Made by a program: the position numbers and the translations under genes | NCBI GenBank assembly: GCA_027008885.1 | Contig: JALVDQ010000403.1 | Location: forward strand, 1-7,685 | DNA length: 7,685 bases | Origin: Thiotrichaceae bacterium | GTDB lineage: Bacteria > Pseudomonadota > Gammaproteobacteria > Thiotrichales > Thiotrichaceae | Direction of reading: 5' to 3' | Shown here: positions 1 through 6,359 of the stretch, piece after piece | Position numbering within the stretch: position 1 is the first letter of the stretch | How the letters are laid out: each line of letters starts with the position of its first letter | The notes under the pieces: model-generated | What the model was told of the DNA's origin: nothing | The model's input: only the letters and a program-made list of their open reading frames with translations | The model's database searches: none

Positions 1-830
1 TGCTTGTTTTAGTGTTTGCGACAGCGACCTACACGGTAGATGAGCGGGAAACAGCTATAAAATTTCGATTTAAGGAAATTGTCGAGACAGATATCAAGCC
101 AGGTCTGCATTTTAAAATTCCATTTGTTAATACGGTAGAGAAGTTTTCAAGGCTGATTTTAACGCTTGATGCCCAGCCAGACCGGTTTTTAACGGGTGAA
201 AAAAAATATGTCAAAGTAGATTTCTTTGTGAAGTGGCGTATTTCTGATGTAAGCAAATTTTACCGTGCAACCCGTGGTGATATTGTGCGCGCGCAAAATC
301 GGCTTGAAAGCATTATGAAGGATGGGCTTAGAAATGAGTTCAGTACGCGTACTATCAAGGAAGCTATCACGGGCGAGCGTGGTGAAATTATGACTGCCCT
401 GCGTGAAAAATCAAAAATAGCTGCCGAATCATTAGGGATTGAAATTATCGATACCCGTGTTAGCCAGATTGATTTTCCGGAATCTGTGAGTGAGTCTGTT
501 TACCAGAGAATGCGCTCTGAGCGACAACGGGTTGCCCAGGAATTTCGCTCCAGGGGACGTGCAGAAGGTGAAAAAATCAAAGCGATTGCGGATCGTCAGG
601 CGACCATCATTGAAGCAAATGCGTATCGTGAAGCGGAGAAAATCCGGGGTCAGGGTGATGCAAAGTCAGCCGAAATATACGCGCAGGCTTACCAGAAAAA
701 TCCTGAGTTTTTCTCGTTTTACCGCAGTCTGGGAGCCTATAAGAAATCAATGGGCAATGGCAGGGACATCATGGTTCTGGAGCCTGATTCAGACTTCTTC
801 CGTTATTTTAAAAGTCAAAGTGGTCAATAA
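1..830 (+). CDS. hflC: HflC, SPFH/band-7 membrane protein modulating FtsH (5' end missing)
   Basis: HflC forms, with HflK, a large inner-membrane complex that surrounds the AAA protease FtsH and restrains its action on membrane substrates. The visible 275 codons begin inside the N-terminal membrane anchor (LVLVFATATYTVDERE) and run through the SPFH/band-7 domain (TAIKFRF, PGLHFKIPFVNTVEKF, then VDFFVKWRISD). A long charged helix follows (RSERQRVAQEFRSRGRAEGE, then IEANAYREAEKIRGQGDAKS), and the C-terminal part is typical of HflC (YAQAYQKNPEFFSFYRSLGAY). E. coli HflC has about 334 residues. The reading frame is open to the window edge, so the GTG at position 12 is not the real start; the start codon and first residues lie upstream, presumably after hflK. 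The next gene starts at the base after the TAA stop, which matches the conserved hflX-hflK-hflC-DUF2065 order. Identification is firm; only the N-terminus is unseen. Confidence 0.95.
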   Translation, partial: LVLVFATATYTVDERETAIKFRFKEIVETDIKPGLHFKIPFVNTVEKFSRLILTLDAQPDRFLTGEKKYVKVDFFVKWRISDVSKFYRATRGDIVRAQNRLESIMKDGLRNEFSTRTIKEAITGERGEIMTALREKSKIAAESLGIEIIDTRVSQIDFPESVSESVYQRMRSERQRVAQEFRSRGRAEGEKIKAIADRQATIIEANAYREAEKIRGQGDAKSAEIYAQAYQKNPEFFSFYRSLGAYKKSMGNGRDIMVLEPDSDFFRYFKSQSGQ

Positions 831-1016
831 TTGAACTGGCACGATCTTTTTAATGCAATCGCCCTTCTTCTGATTTTTGAAGGGCTTTTGCCATTTTCCA
901 GCCCTCAAGGCTTAAAGAAAATTTATCAATCCATACTTGAAACGCCTGAAAGTAGCTTGCGCATGATTGGTTTGGCAAGTATTGTTGCGGGTCTTGTTTT
1001 ACTCTACATCGTATAG
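831..1016 (+). CDS. DUF2065 (YjeT-like) small inner-membrane protein
   Basis: This 61-residue protein of unknown function has two hydrophobic segments, roughly residues 6-22 and 44-61, joined by a short amphipathic stretch (SSPQGLKKIYQSILETPES). The pattern 'EGLLPFSSPQGLKKIYQ … RMIGLASIVAGLVLLY' matches the DUF2065 family, whose E. coli member YjeT also sits just downstream of hflC. The start is a TTG directly after the hflC TAA; no better in-frame start preserves the first membrane helix. I see no strong Shine-Dalgarno sequence, so translation probably depends on ribosomes finishing hflC. hisZ begins 16 bp after the TAG stop. Conserved position suggests a role near the HflKC/FtsH complex, but that is only inference. 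Confidence 0.85.
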   Translation: MNWHDLFNAIALLLIFEGLLPFSSPQGLKKIYQSILETPESSLRMIGLASIVAGLVLLYIV

Positions 1017-1032
1017 TTACCCGAGTTACTTT

Positions 1033-2238
1033 ATGAATACCTGGTTACTTCCTGACGGAATTAATGAATCCTTGCCTGATGATGCAGAACGACTTGAAGC
1101 ACTGCGGCGTCACTTGATTGATCTCTATTCAACCTGGGGCTACCGTCTGGTTATGCCGCCGCTGGTTGAATATCTGGAATCCCTGCGTGCAGGAATAGGA
1201 ACTCAACTCGATTTACAGACGTTTAAAATAACAGATCAGCTTAACGGGCGCATGATGGGCATCCGTGCAGATATGACGCCACAAGTGGCAAGAATTGATG
1301 CACATCGCATATCAAAAGGAGAAACACAGGCAGCAATAAACCGCCTTTGCTACATTGGCACGGTTTTGAGAACACGCAGCGAGCAGCAAGGCGGCTCCCG
1401 CTCTCCTGTTCAGGTGGGTGCAGAACTTTTTGGACACGCAGGCATAGAGAGTGATTATGAAATCATCCTGTTGATGCTGGAAACCTTTAAAAGCATTGAT
1501 ATTCAAAATCTGGTGCTTGATCTTGGGCATGTCGGGATTGTGAGCGGGCTTGCAAACCTGGTTAATCTCGATGCAGAACAACGTGAACTGTACTTTGACA
1601 TGCTTGCCCGAAAATCCATTCCTGAAATTGAAACATGGATAAAAAAACAGAAGTTTTCAGAATCCGAGTCTGAAATGTTGCTTGCCCTGCCTCTGCTCAG
1701 TGGCTCAGTCAGTGTTATTGAGACTGCCAGAAAAAGTCTGAGAAATGCGGGCGATTCAGTGCTTCTTGCCCTGGATCATCTGCAAATGATTTGTGACTTT
1801 CTGGCTGAAAATCATCCTCAGGTGCAACTGCATATTGATCTGGCTGAAATGCGCGGCTATGCCTATCATACGGGGGTTGTGTATACGCTTTATCTGCCCG
1901 GACGTGGCAGTTCAATCGCACAGGGTGGGCGTTATGATGGCATTGGCAAGGCATTTGGCAATTCACGCCCGGCAGTGGGATTCAGTACAGACTTGCGCAC
2001 ACTGTCTGAATTATCACTGGAGACCATCGCACTGCTTAACTCATTGGGCGGCAATGCTATTCTGGCTCCATACATGCTGGATAAAGAACTGGATAAATTC
2101 ATTAGCCAACTGCGAGCGCAGGGCGAACAAGTGATCTGTCAGTTAGATCCAGAATCGACATTATCACCCTCACAGCAGGGCTGTAATCGTGTTATTGAAA
2201 ATCACGATAATAATTGGGTCGTTGTAGCTGCCAGGTAG
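1033..2238 (+). CDS. hisZ: HisZ, ATP phosphoribosyltransferase regulatory subunit
   Basis: HisZ is a catalytically inactive paralogue of histidyl-tRNA synthetase. It assembles with the short form of HisG into the cytoplasmic hetero-octamer that carries out the first step of histidine synthesis (ATP + PRPP to phosphoribosyl-ATP) and is needed for feedback control. The 401 residues show the N-terminal HisZ pattern (WLLPDGINESLPDDAERLE), the class II synthetase-like motif RADMTPQVAR at 78-87, RLCYIGTVLRT near 104-114, LAEMRGYAYHTGVVY near 270-284, GGRYDG at 298-303 and AVGFSTD at 314-320. It ends without the anticodon-binding domain of true HisRS. The ATG at 1033 was chosen because the protein aligns from MNTWLLPDG; the frame stays open back to 967, but that would overlap the DUF2065 gene with unrelated sequence. 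A weak GAG lies 7 bases upstream. Its presence implies that the genome encodes short-form HisG. In related bacteria purA often follows; here a terminator and argG do. Confidence 0.93.
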   Translation: MNTWLLPDGINESLPDDAERLEALRRHLIDLYSTWGYRLVMPPLVEYLESLRAGIGTQLDLQTFKITDQLNGRMMGIRADMTPQVARIDAHRISKGETQAAINRLCYIGTVLRTRSEQQGGSRSPVQVGAELFGHAGIESDYEIILLMLETFKSIDIQNLVLDLGHVGIVSGLANLVNLDAEQRELYFDMLARKSIPEIETWIKKQKFSESESEMLLALPLLSGSVSVIETARKSLRNAGDSVLLALDHLQMICDFLAENHPQVQLHIDLAEMRGYAYHTGVVYTLYLPGRGSSIAQGGRYDGIGKAFGNSRPAVGFSTDLRTLSELSLETIALLNSLGGNAILAPYMLDKELDKFISQLRAQGEQVICQLDPESTLSPSQQGCNRVIENHDNNWVVVAAR

Positions 2239-2286
2239 CCTGTCCGAGAACTGGTACTCCATAAAGGGATTGCTTTAGGTTATCAC

Positions 2287-2343
2287 CAAGGAGGCGGGTA
2301 GATTATTAATAATTTCCATTGCTACCCATCCCCCCTTGTTTTT
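2287..2343 (+). terminator. Rho-independent terminator after hisZ
   Basis: An imperfect inverted repeat lies about 50 bp after the hisZ stop. CAAGG (2287-2291) pairs with CCTTG (2334-2338), a central GG pairs with CC, and GGGTAG (2296-2301) pairs with CTACCC (2322-2327). Five T follow directly (2339-2343), and more T lie beyond 2344. The loop is about 20 nt and contains the self-complementary ATTATTAATAAT (2302-2313). There is no T-run on the other side, so it is oriented to stop the hflC-DUF2065-hisZ transcript rather than argG. The C-rich 3' arm recurs at the window's right end on the opposite strand. Confidence 0.7.
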
Positions 2344-2367
2344 ACATATTTTTCCGCGTTAGGCAAC

Positions 2368-3600
2368 TTATTTGTCTAAAAGGTTACGCCCTTTTTGCGT
2401 TGCAATTCGCAAGCGTAGTGCATTGAGTTTGATAAAGCCTTCGGCGTCTGCCTGATTGTATGCGCCTGCGTCATCATCAAATGTTGCAATGGCTTCATCA
2501 AATAATGAGTTTTCTGATTTTCGTCCTACACAGGTGACACTGCCTTTATAGAGTTTGAGGCGTACTGTGCCATTGACATATTGTTGCGAGTCATCAATCA
2601 TTTTCTGCATCATTTCGCGCTCTGGACTCCACCAGTAGCCGTTGTAAATTAGCTCGGCGTATTTTGGCATGAGAGAGTCTTTCAGGTGCGCGACTTCACG
2701 ATCCAGGGTGAGTGTTTCCATGCTACGATGGGCTTGTAGCATTATGGTTCCGCCAGGTGTTTCATAGCAGCCGCGTGATTTCATGCCGACGTAACGGTTT
2801 TCGACAATATCAAGGCGACCGATGCCGTTTTCTCCACCAATTTTATTGAGTGTTTCAAGCATGGTGGCAGGGCTGAGTTCTTCACCATTTAGCGCAACGG
2901 GGTCACCTTTTTTATAGCTTAATTCAATATAGGTTGGCTTGTCGGGTGCTGCTTCGGGTGATACTGACCAGCGCCACATGTCATCTTCCGGTTCATTCCA
3001 GGGGTCTTCAAGAATATCACCTTCATAAGAAATATGCAGCAGGTTGGCATCCATTGAGTAAGGTGATTTTTTGCCCTGCTTTTGGTAGTCGATTTCAATG
3101 CCATTTTTCTCGGCATAGCTCATAAGTTGTTCGCGTGAGTTTAAATCCCACTCGCGCCACGGTGCGATGATTTTGATGCCGGGTTTGAGTGCATAAGCGC
3201 CCAGTTCAAAGCGTACCTGATCATTGCCTTTTCCGGTTGCGCCGTGAGCAATGGCATCTGCACCTGTTTCATTGGCAATTTCAACCAGACGTTTTGATAT
3301 TAGCGGACGCGCTATGGATGTCCCCAGCAGGTATTCACCTTCGTATACGGTATTGGCACGGAACATGGGGAAAACAAAGTCGCGCACAAATTCTTCTCGC
3401 AAGTCATCAATATAAATTTCCTTTACGCCAGCGGCTTTTGCCTTTGCGCGTGCTGGCTCGACTTCTTCACCCTGTCCGATATCAGCGGTAAAGGTGACGA
3501 TTTCGCAGCCATAGTTTTCTTCCAGCCATTTAATGATGATTGATGTATCCAGACCACCTGAGTAGGCGAGGACGACTTTTTTTACTTTTTGAGAAGCCAT
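2368..3600 (-). CDS. argG: Argininosuccinate synthase
   Basis: ArgG joins citrulline and aspartate with ATP to give argininosuccinate, the penultimate step of arginine synthesis, in the cytoplasm. The 410-residue product has the N-type ATP pyrophosphatase loop AYSGGLDTS (12-20), the family signature [14 protein letters not shown] (119-132), IIAPWRE (144-150), the [11 protein letters not shown] segment (179-189) and the C-terminal synthetase domain ([20 protein letters not shown]). Length is normal for the roughly 400-residue bacterial class. The frame extends 13 codons further upstream, but the ATG at 3600 ([16 protein letters not shown]) fits the family and has a GGAAA-type ribosome site just upstream. 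It is divergent from murB across 66 bp and convergent with hisZ. I found no convincing ArgR box, so arginine control is not shown by the sequence. Confidence 0.97.
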   Translation of the reverse strand: MASQKVKKVVLAYSGGLDTSIIIKWLEENYGCEIVTFTADIGQGEEVEPARAKAKAAGVKEIYIDDLREEFVRDFVFPMFRANTVYEGEYLLGTSIARPLISKRLVEIANETGADAIAHGATGKGNDQVRFELGAYALKPGIKIIAPWREWDLNSREQLMSYAEKNGIEIDYQKQGKKSPYSMDANLLHISYEGDILEDPWNEPEDDMWRWSVSPEAAPDKPTYIELSYKKGDPVALNGEELSPATMLETLNKIGGENGIGRLDIVENRYVGMKSRGCYETPGGTIMLQAHRSMETLTLDREVAHLKDSLMPKYAELIYNGYWWSPEREMMQKMIDDSQQYVNGTVRLKLYKGSVTCVGRKSENSLFDEAIATFDDDAGAYNQADAEGFIKLNALRLRIATQKGRNLLDK

Positions 3601-3637
3601 AATATTTCCACAAAATGTTTGTATTAAAGAGGCGGGC

Positions 3638-3643
3638 ATTATA
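3638..3643 (-). promoter_or_regulatory. Probable argG promoter, -10 element
   Basis: On the minus strand, this is a perfect TATAAT in the argG-murB gap. It would start transcription near 3631 and leave an untranslated leader of about 30 nt before the argG ATG at 3600. A -35 box is poor: the nearest candidate is TGACGC at 3662-3667, with about 18 bp spacing and only partial resemblance to TTGACA. The assignment rests on the -10 hexamer and its position. Confidence 0.5.
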
Positions 3644-3650
3644 CCTGTTC

Positions 3651-3659
3651 TGCTAGAAT
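3651..3659 (+). promoter_or_regulatory. Possible extended -10 promoter for murB
   Basis: TGCTAGAAT fits the extended -10 pattern TGnTAnAAT. No -35 box lies 16-18 bp upstream, where the sequence is G-rich, but extended -10 promoters can work without one. The expected start point is about 3665-3667, at or next to the murB ATG (3667), so the message would have almost no leader. Another weak possibility on this strand is TTGTAT (3619-3624) with TATACC (3640-3645), at 15 bp spacing. Confidence 0.35.
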
Positions 3660-3666
3660 ATGCGTC

Positions 3667-4677
3667 ATGGAAATTATTAAAAATGCCTCTTTAAAGGCGC
3701 TAAACACCTTTGGCGTCAATGCCTCAACACAATATTATGCTGAAATTCATAATCTGGATGATATTCAGGCACTTTTAGAGTGGAAGGCACAGCATGATCT
3801 GCCTGTACTTTTGCTCGGTGGCGGCAGTAATTTATTATTCAAAAATAATTTTGACGGGCTGGTTGCAAAAATCTGTTTGGCAGGAAAAGAGCGCATTGAA
3901 GAGGATGATAACTTTACCTATGTTTCTGCGGCAGGTGGTGAAAACTGGCATAAATTTGTGCGCTGGACGATTTCACAGGGCTATGCGGGTCTGGAGAATC
4001 TGTCGCTGATACCTGGGACAGTGGGTGCCGCGCCAATTCAGAATATTGGTGCGTATGGGGTTGAGCTGGCGGATCATTTTCATTCCTTGCAGGCGGTTAA
4101 TCTTGAAAATGGTGATGTTCTTGAATTTGATAAAGCGCATTGCCAGTTTGCTTATCGTGACAGTTTTTTTAAACGCTATGGGCTGGATAAGCTACTGATT
4201 ACATCAGTCACTTTTGCCCTGCCCAGGCATCCCCAGTGGAAAATTGACTACGCAGGGGTGCGTGATGCACTTGAAGGAAAGCAACCCAATGCAGAACGTA
4301 TCAGCAATGCCATTATCAAGTTGCGTCAACATAAGTTACCCGATCCAGAGGTGATTGGAAATGCCGGTAGCTTTTTTAAAAACCCGATATTAAGCCCGGA
4401 AAAATGGCAAGCACTGAGAGAAAAATACCCTGAGTTACCCGGTTATCAACAGGCAGATGGTCGTATCAAAACATCGGCTGCCTGGCTGATTCATCATTGT
4501 GGTTTAAAGGGCTATCGCAAGGGTGATGCGGGCGTCTCAGAAAAACACGCACTGGTTCTGGTGAACTATGGTAACGCCACGGGAAAAGAGCTTTGCTCAA
4601 TTTCACAGGAAATAATTGCCGCCATTAGTGATAAATATGAGATTTTTCTTGAACCTGAGCCTAGAATAGTAGTCTGA
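3667..4677 (+). CDS. murB: UDP-N-acetylenolpyruvoylglucosamine reductase (type I MurB)
   Basis: MurB is the cytoplasmic FAD enzyme that uses NADPH to reduce UDP-GlcNAc-enolpyruvate to UDP-MurNAc, the second committed step of peptidoglycan synthesis. The 336-residue protein has the N-terminal motif SLKALNTFG (8-16), the FAD-binding loop [10 protein letters not shown] (49-58), [20 protein letters not shown] (112-131), YRDSFFK (163-169), the catalytic serine in [10 protein letters not shown] (Ser235) and the C-terminal LEPE (328-331) carrying the catalytic glutamate. The YRDS loop and overall length match type I MurB of E. coli (342 residues) rather than the shorter type II. No Shine-Dalgarno sequence precedes the ATG; another ATG at 3660 is out of frame. 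Its stop is 41 bp before the protease gene. Confidence 0.96.
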   Translation: MEIIKNASLKALNTFGVNASTQYYAEIHNLDDIQALLEWKAQHDLPVLLLGGGSNLLFKNNFDGLVAKICLAGKERIEEDDNFTYVSAAGGENWHKFVRWTISQGYAGLENLSLIPGTVGAAPIQNIGAYGVELADHFHSLQAVNLENGDVLEFDKAHCQFAYRDSFFKRYGLDKLLITSVTFALPRHPQWKIDYAGVRDALEGKQPNAERISNAIIKLRQHKLPDPEVIGNAGSFFKNPILSPEKWQALREKYPELPGYQQADGRIKTSAAWLIHHCGLKGYRKGDAGVSEKHALVLVNYGNATGKELCSISQEIIAAISDKYEIFLEPEPRIVV

Positions 4678-4718
4678 CACAATATATTTCTTATTTGCTT
4701 TTTTAAGGGCTTATCTTT

Positions 4719-5714
4719 ATGAAAAAACTAATCCTGGCTTCAGCCGCACTATTGCTTGCACCACTTGCCACATATGCAGGTGCGTTTAATGGAAAAATCA
4801 TGGGTGGCACCAAAGCCTCATTTGGTGAGTGGCCATCAACCGTTGCCCTGTTGGATGTTGATGAAATCAAACGTATTGAAACAGGCAATGCGCTTGATGA
4901 TCATGGTAACAGGATACCTGTAAATCAAGCAAATTATCAGGCACACTTTTGTGGTGCCAGTTTGATTGATCCTGAATGGGTACTGACAGCAGCTCATTGC
5001 CTTGTTGAAAACAATACTACAAAAAAAGCTGATAAAGTTGCAGCACTGATTGGTGCGTATGATCTTATTGGTGGTGGTTATCGTCGTTACATAAAGGAAA
5101 TCATTATTCACCCAAAATATGATGAAGCAACAGATGATAATGATATTGCCTTATTGCATCTAAAAACCAGAGTAAATGCTCCAACGATTGCAATTTCTTC
5201 AGATAATGCGCCAAATGGTACCCTGGCGTATGCGGTTGGTTGGGGAGCACTTGACGGTACAGGAAGACATTATCCATCCGAACTGTATGAAGTGGAGCTG
5301 CCCGTTATAGATCAGGGCATTTGCCGTTCTTTTTTTGGTGCAGGTCACCCATTTACAGATAATATGCTATGCGCAGGTTATAAACAGGGTAGAAAAAGAG
5401 ATGTCTGCAATGGCGATAGTGGTGGTCCGTTAATGGCAAACCTGGGAAATGGTGGCTATGAACAAATTGGTATAACAAGCTGGGGCGCTAGTTGTTCTGA
5501 TCCGGGTTCTTACGGTGCATATACCCGTCTGAGTAAATATAAAAACTGGATAAAGTCAAAAATTACATCTTCCTCCTCTGAGGAAAGTGGTGGAGGAAGT
5601 ATGCTTTTTCTGTTGATTCCCTTTTTATTGCTGTTAATCATGCAGGGTCCAAGGGACAGGCAAAAGAAGCATGCCCTGCTTATCTTATCTAAAATAAACA
5701 AGGATTCAAAATGA
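4719..5714 (+). CDS. Secreted trypsin-like serine protease with GlyGly-CTERM sorting tail
   Basis: A 331-residue S1-family (chymotrypsin-fold) protease. A Sec signal peptide (MKKLILASAALLLAPLATYA) is followed by a short propeptide ending at Lys26, then IMGG (27-30) in the place of trypsin's IVGG, so cleavage after Lys26 should activate it. The triad is complete: His93 in TAAHC, Asp142 in DNDIAL and Ser234 in GDSGGP. Asp228, six residues before the serine, predicts cleavage after Lys or Arg. Six cysteines fit three classical disulfides (78-94, 202-218, 230-259). After the domain (end about 280) come a Ser-rich linker, SGGGS (290-294), a hydrophobic segment (295-308) and a basic tail: the GlyGly-CTERM layout, processed by rhombosortase in Vibrio VesB-type proteases that leave by type II secretion. 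A good ribosome site, AAGGG, lies 9 bases before the ATG; I found no convincing promoter in the 41-bp gap after murB. The stop overlaps the next ATG. The natural substrate is unknown. Confidence 0.93.
   Translation: MKKLILASAALLLAPLATYAGAFNGKIMGGTKASFGEWPSTVALLDVDEIKRIETGNALDDHGNRIPVNQANYQAHFCGASLIDPEWVLTAAHCLVENNTTKKADKVAALIGAYDLIGGGYRRYIKEIIIHPKYDEATDDNDIALLHLKTRVNAPTIAISSDNAPNGTLAYAVGWGALDGTGRHYPSELYEVELPVIDQGICRSFFGAGHPFTDNMLCAGYKQGRKRDVCNGDSGGPLMANLGNGGYEQIGITSWGASCSDPGSYGAYTRLSKYKNWIKSKITSSSSEESGGGSMLFLLIPFLLLLIMQGPRDRQKKHALLILSKINKDSK
5700..5704 (+). promoter_or_regulatory. Ribosome binding site of the META lipoprotein gene
   Basis: AAGGA lies 6 bases before the ATG at 5711 and inside the last codons of the protease gene. 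It fixes the start of the lipoprotein gene and, with the ATGA overlap, indicates that translation of the two genes is coupled. Confidence 0.75.
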
Positions 5715-6151
5715 AAACAATCTATAAAGTCGTTCATTTTATTATGATATTTTCTGCAACATTAAGCCTGACAGCTTGCGTTGCTTCACCGGGAGGCACA
5801 GGGAGTAGTGCTGATCAGCAACCAGTATATACTGACTTTAGCGGCAACTGGGTCTTGTCTCGCATTAATGGCTCAGGCTATTCCGGAGCGCGCATAACAC
5901 TTCAGATCGAAAATAACAGGGTTAGCGGTTTTTCCGGGTGCAATCGTTATTTTGCCTCGGTTGAGCGCCTTGGTGATGGACGGGTAAATGTTGGTTTTAT
6001 TGGTTCGACTAAAAAGCTGTGTGTTAGAGGTAATGCAAACCAGATCGAATCTGCCTATCTGGGAGCGCTACGCCGATCCCAATATTACCGGGTTTCCGGG
6101 AACCGGCTTGTACTGGAAGGCAATGGTTCGAACCTTGTATTTACGCATTAA
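5711..6151 (+). CDS. META-domain (HslJ-like) lipoprotein
   Basis: A 146-residue protein with a lipoprotein signal peptide: basic start, hydrophobic core, lipobox LTAC with Cys23 as the lipidated residue. Val24 after the cysteine is not a retention signal by the E. coli rule, so the outer membrane is the likely place. After a flexible Gly/Ser-rich linker (26-38), residues 42-146 form one META domain: FSGNWVLSRING, the hallmark FSGCNRYFASVE (74-85), then STKKLC (99-104) and a final strand pair (NRLVLEGNGSNLVF). Cys77 and Cys104 are placed to form a disulfide. META proteins such as HslJ are poorly understood; heat-shock and antibiotic-resistance links are known for HslJ, and the fold has been compared with the secretin pilot protein MxiM. 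The ATGA overlap with the protease suggests a shared task (partner, chaperone or inhibitor), which is inference only. Confidence 0.88.
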   Translation: MKTIYKVVHFIMIFSATLSLTACVASPGGTGSSADQQPVYTDFSGNWVLSRINGSGYSGARITLQIENNRVSGFSGCNRYFASVERLGDGRVNVGFIGSTKKLCVRGNANQIESAYLGALRRSQYYRVSGNRLVLEGNGSNLVFTH

Positions 6152-6193
6152 ATGCGAGAGTTGGATGTATTGTGAATTAACCTAAGCAGTAGC

Positions 6194-6279
6194 GGCTAAA
6201 CCTGTGTTTTACAGGTTGATTAGCCCAGGCGTAATCCGGCAAATTGCGACGTTGGATTACGTCACGCTAATCCAGGCTA
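6194..6279 (+). repeat. Palindromic intergenic repeat between convergent genes
   Basis: This fills much of the 208-bp gap between the META gene and the convergent tlpA-like gene. A first hairpin has AACCTGT (6199-6205) and ACAGGTT (6211-6217) around a 5-nt loop, extended by GGCTA (6194-6198) with TAGCC (6221-6225). A second has GTAATCC (6231-6237) with GGATTAC (6254-6260); GGATTA (6254-6259) can instead pair with TAATCC (6268-6273). The same TAGCC (6221-6225) can also pair with GGCTA (6275-6279) and enclose the second part. The minus-strand reading, GTAGCCTGGATTAGCG…GTAATCC, resembles dispersed palindromic repeats seen in many proteobacterial genomes. No T-run follows either hairpin, so it is not a standard terminator. 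No gene is seen elsewhere in 6152-6359. Confidence 0.6.
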
Positions 6280-6359
6280 CACATTTGAGATTAACCCACT
6301 ACCAAGCCAATCTACGCATAAATCTATCAACAAAATTTGTTAAAAGCAGAAAATCAAGC

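Noticed and set aside
490..834. 114-codon open frame inside hflC
   Set aside because: It is an out-of-frame shadow of the conserved hflC coding sequence with no family resemblance.
967..1032. Upstream extension of hisZ by 22 codons
   Set aside because: It overlaps the DUF2065 gene in another frame and its sequence does not resemble HisZ; homology begins at the ATG at 1033.
3601..3639. 13-codon N-terminal extension of argG
   Set aside because: It covers the expected promoter and leader, and the ATG at 3600 with its ribosome site gives the normal ArgG N-terminus.
3601..3666. ArgR operator (ARG box) in the argG-murB gap
   Set aside because: No pair of sequences close to the TNTGAAT/ATTCA palindrome is present.
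4678..4718. Promoter for the protease gene at CTGACA (4674-4679)
   Set aside because: No -10 element lies at an acceptable distance; the gene may be read from murB or from a promoter I cannot recognise.
6221..6285. Possible tRNA-like cloverleaf in the META-tlpA gap
   Set aside because: The pairings are inverted repeats without a 7-bp acceptor stem, a T-arm consensus or a plausible anticodon arm; a palindromic repeat explains it better.
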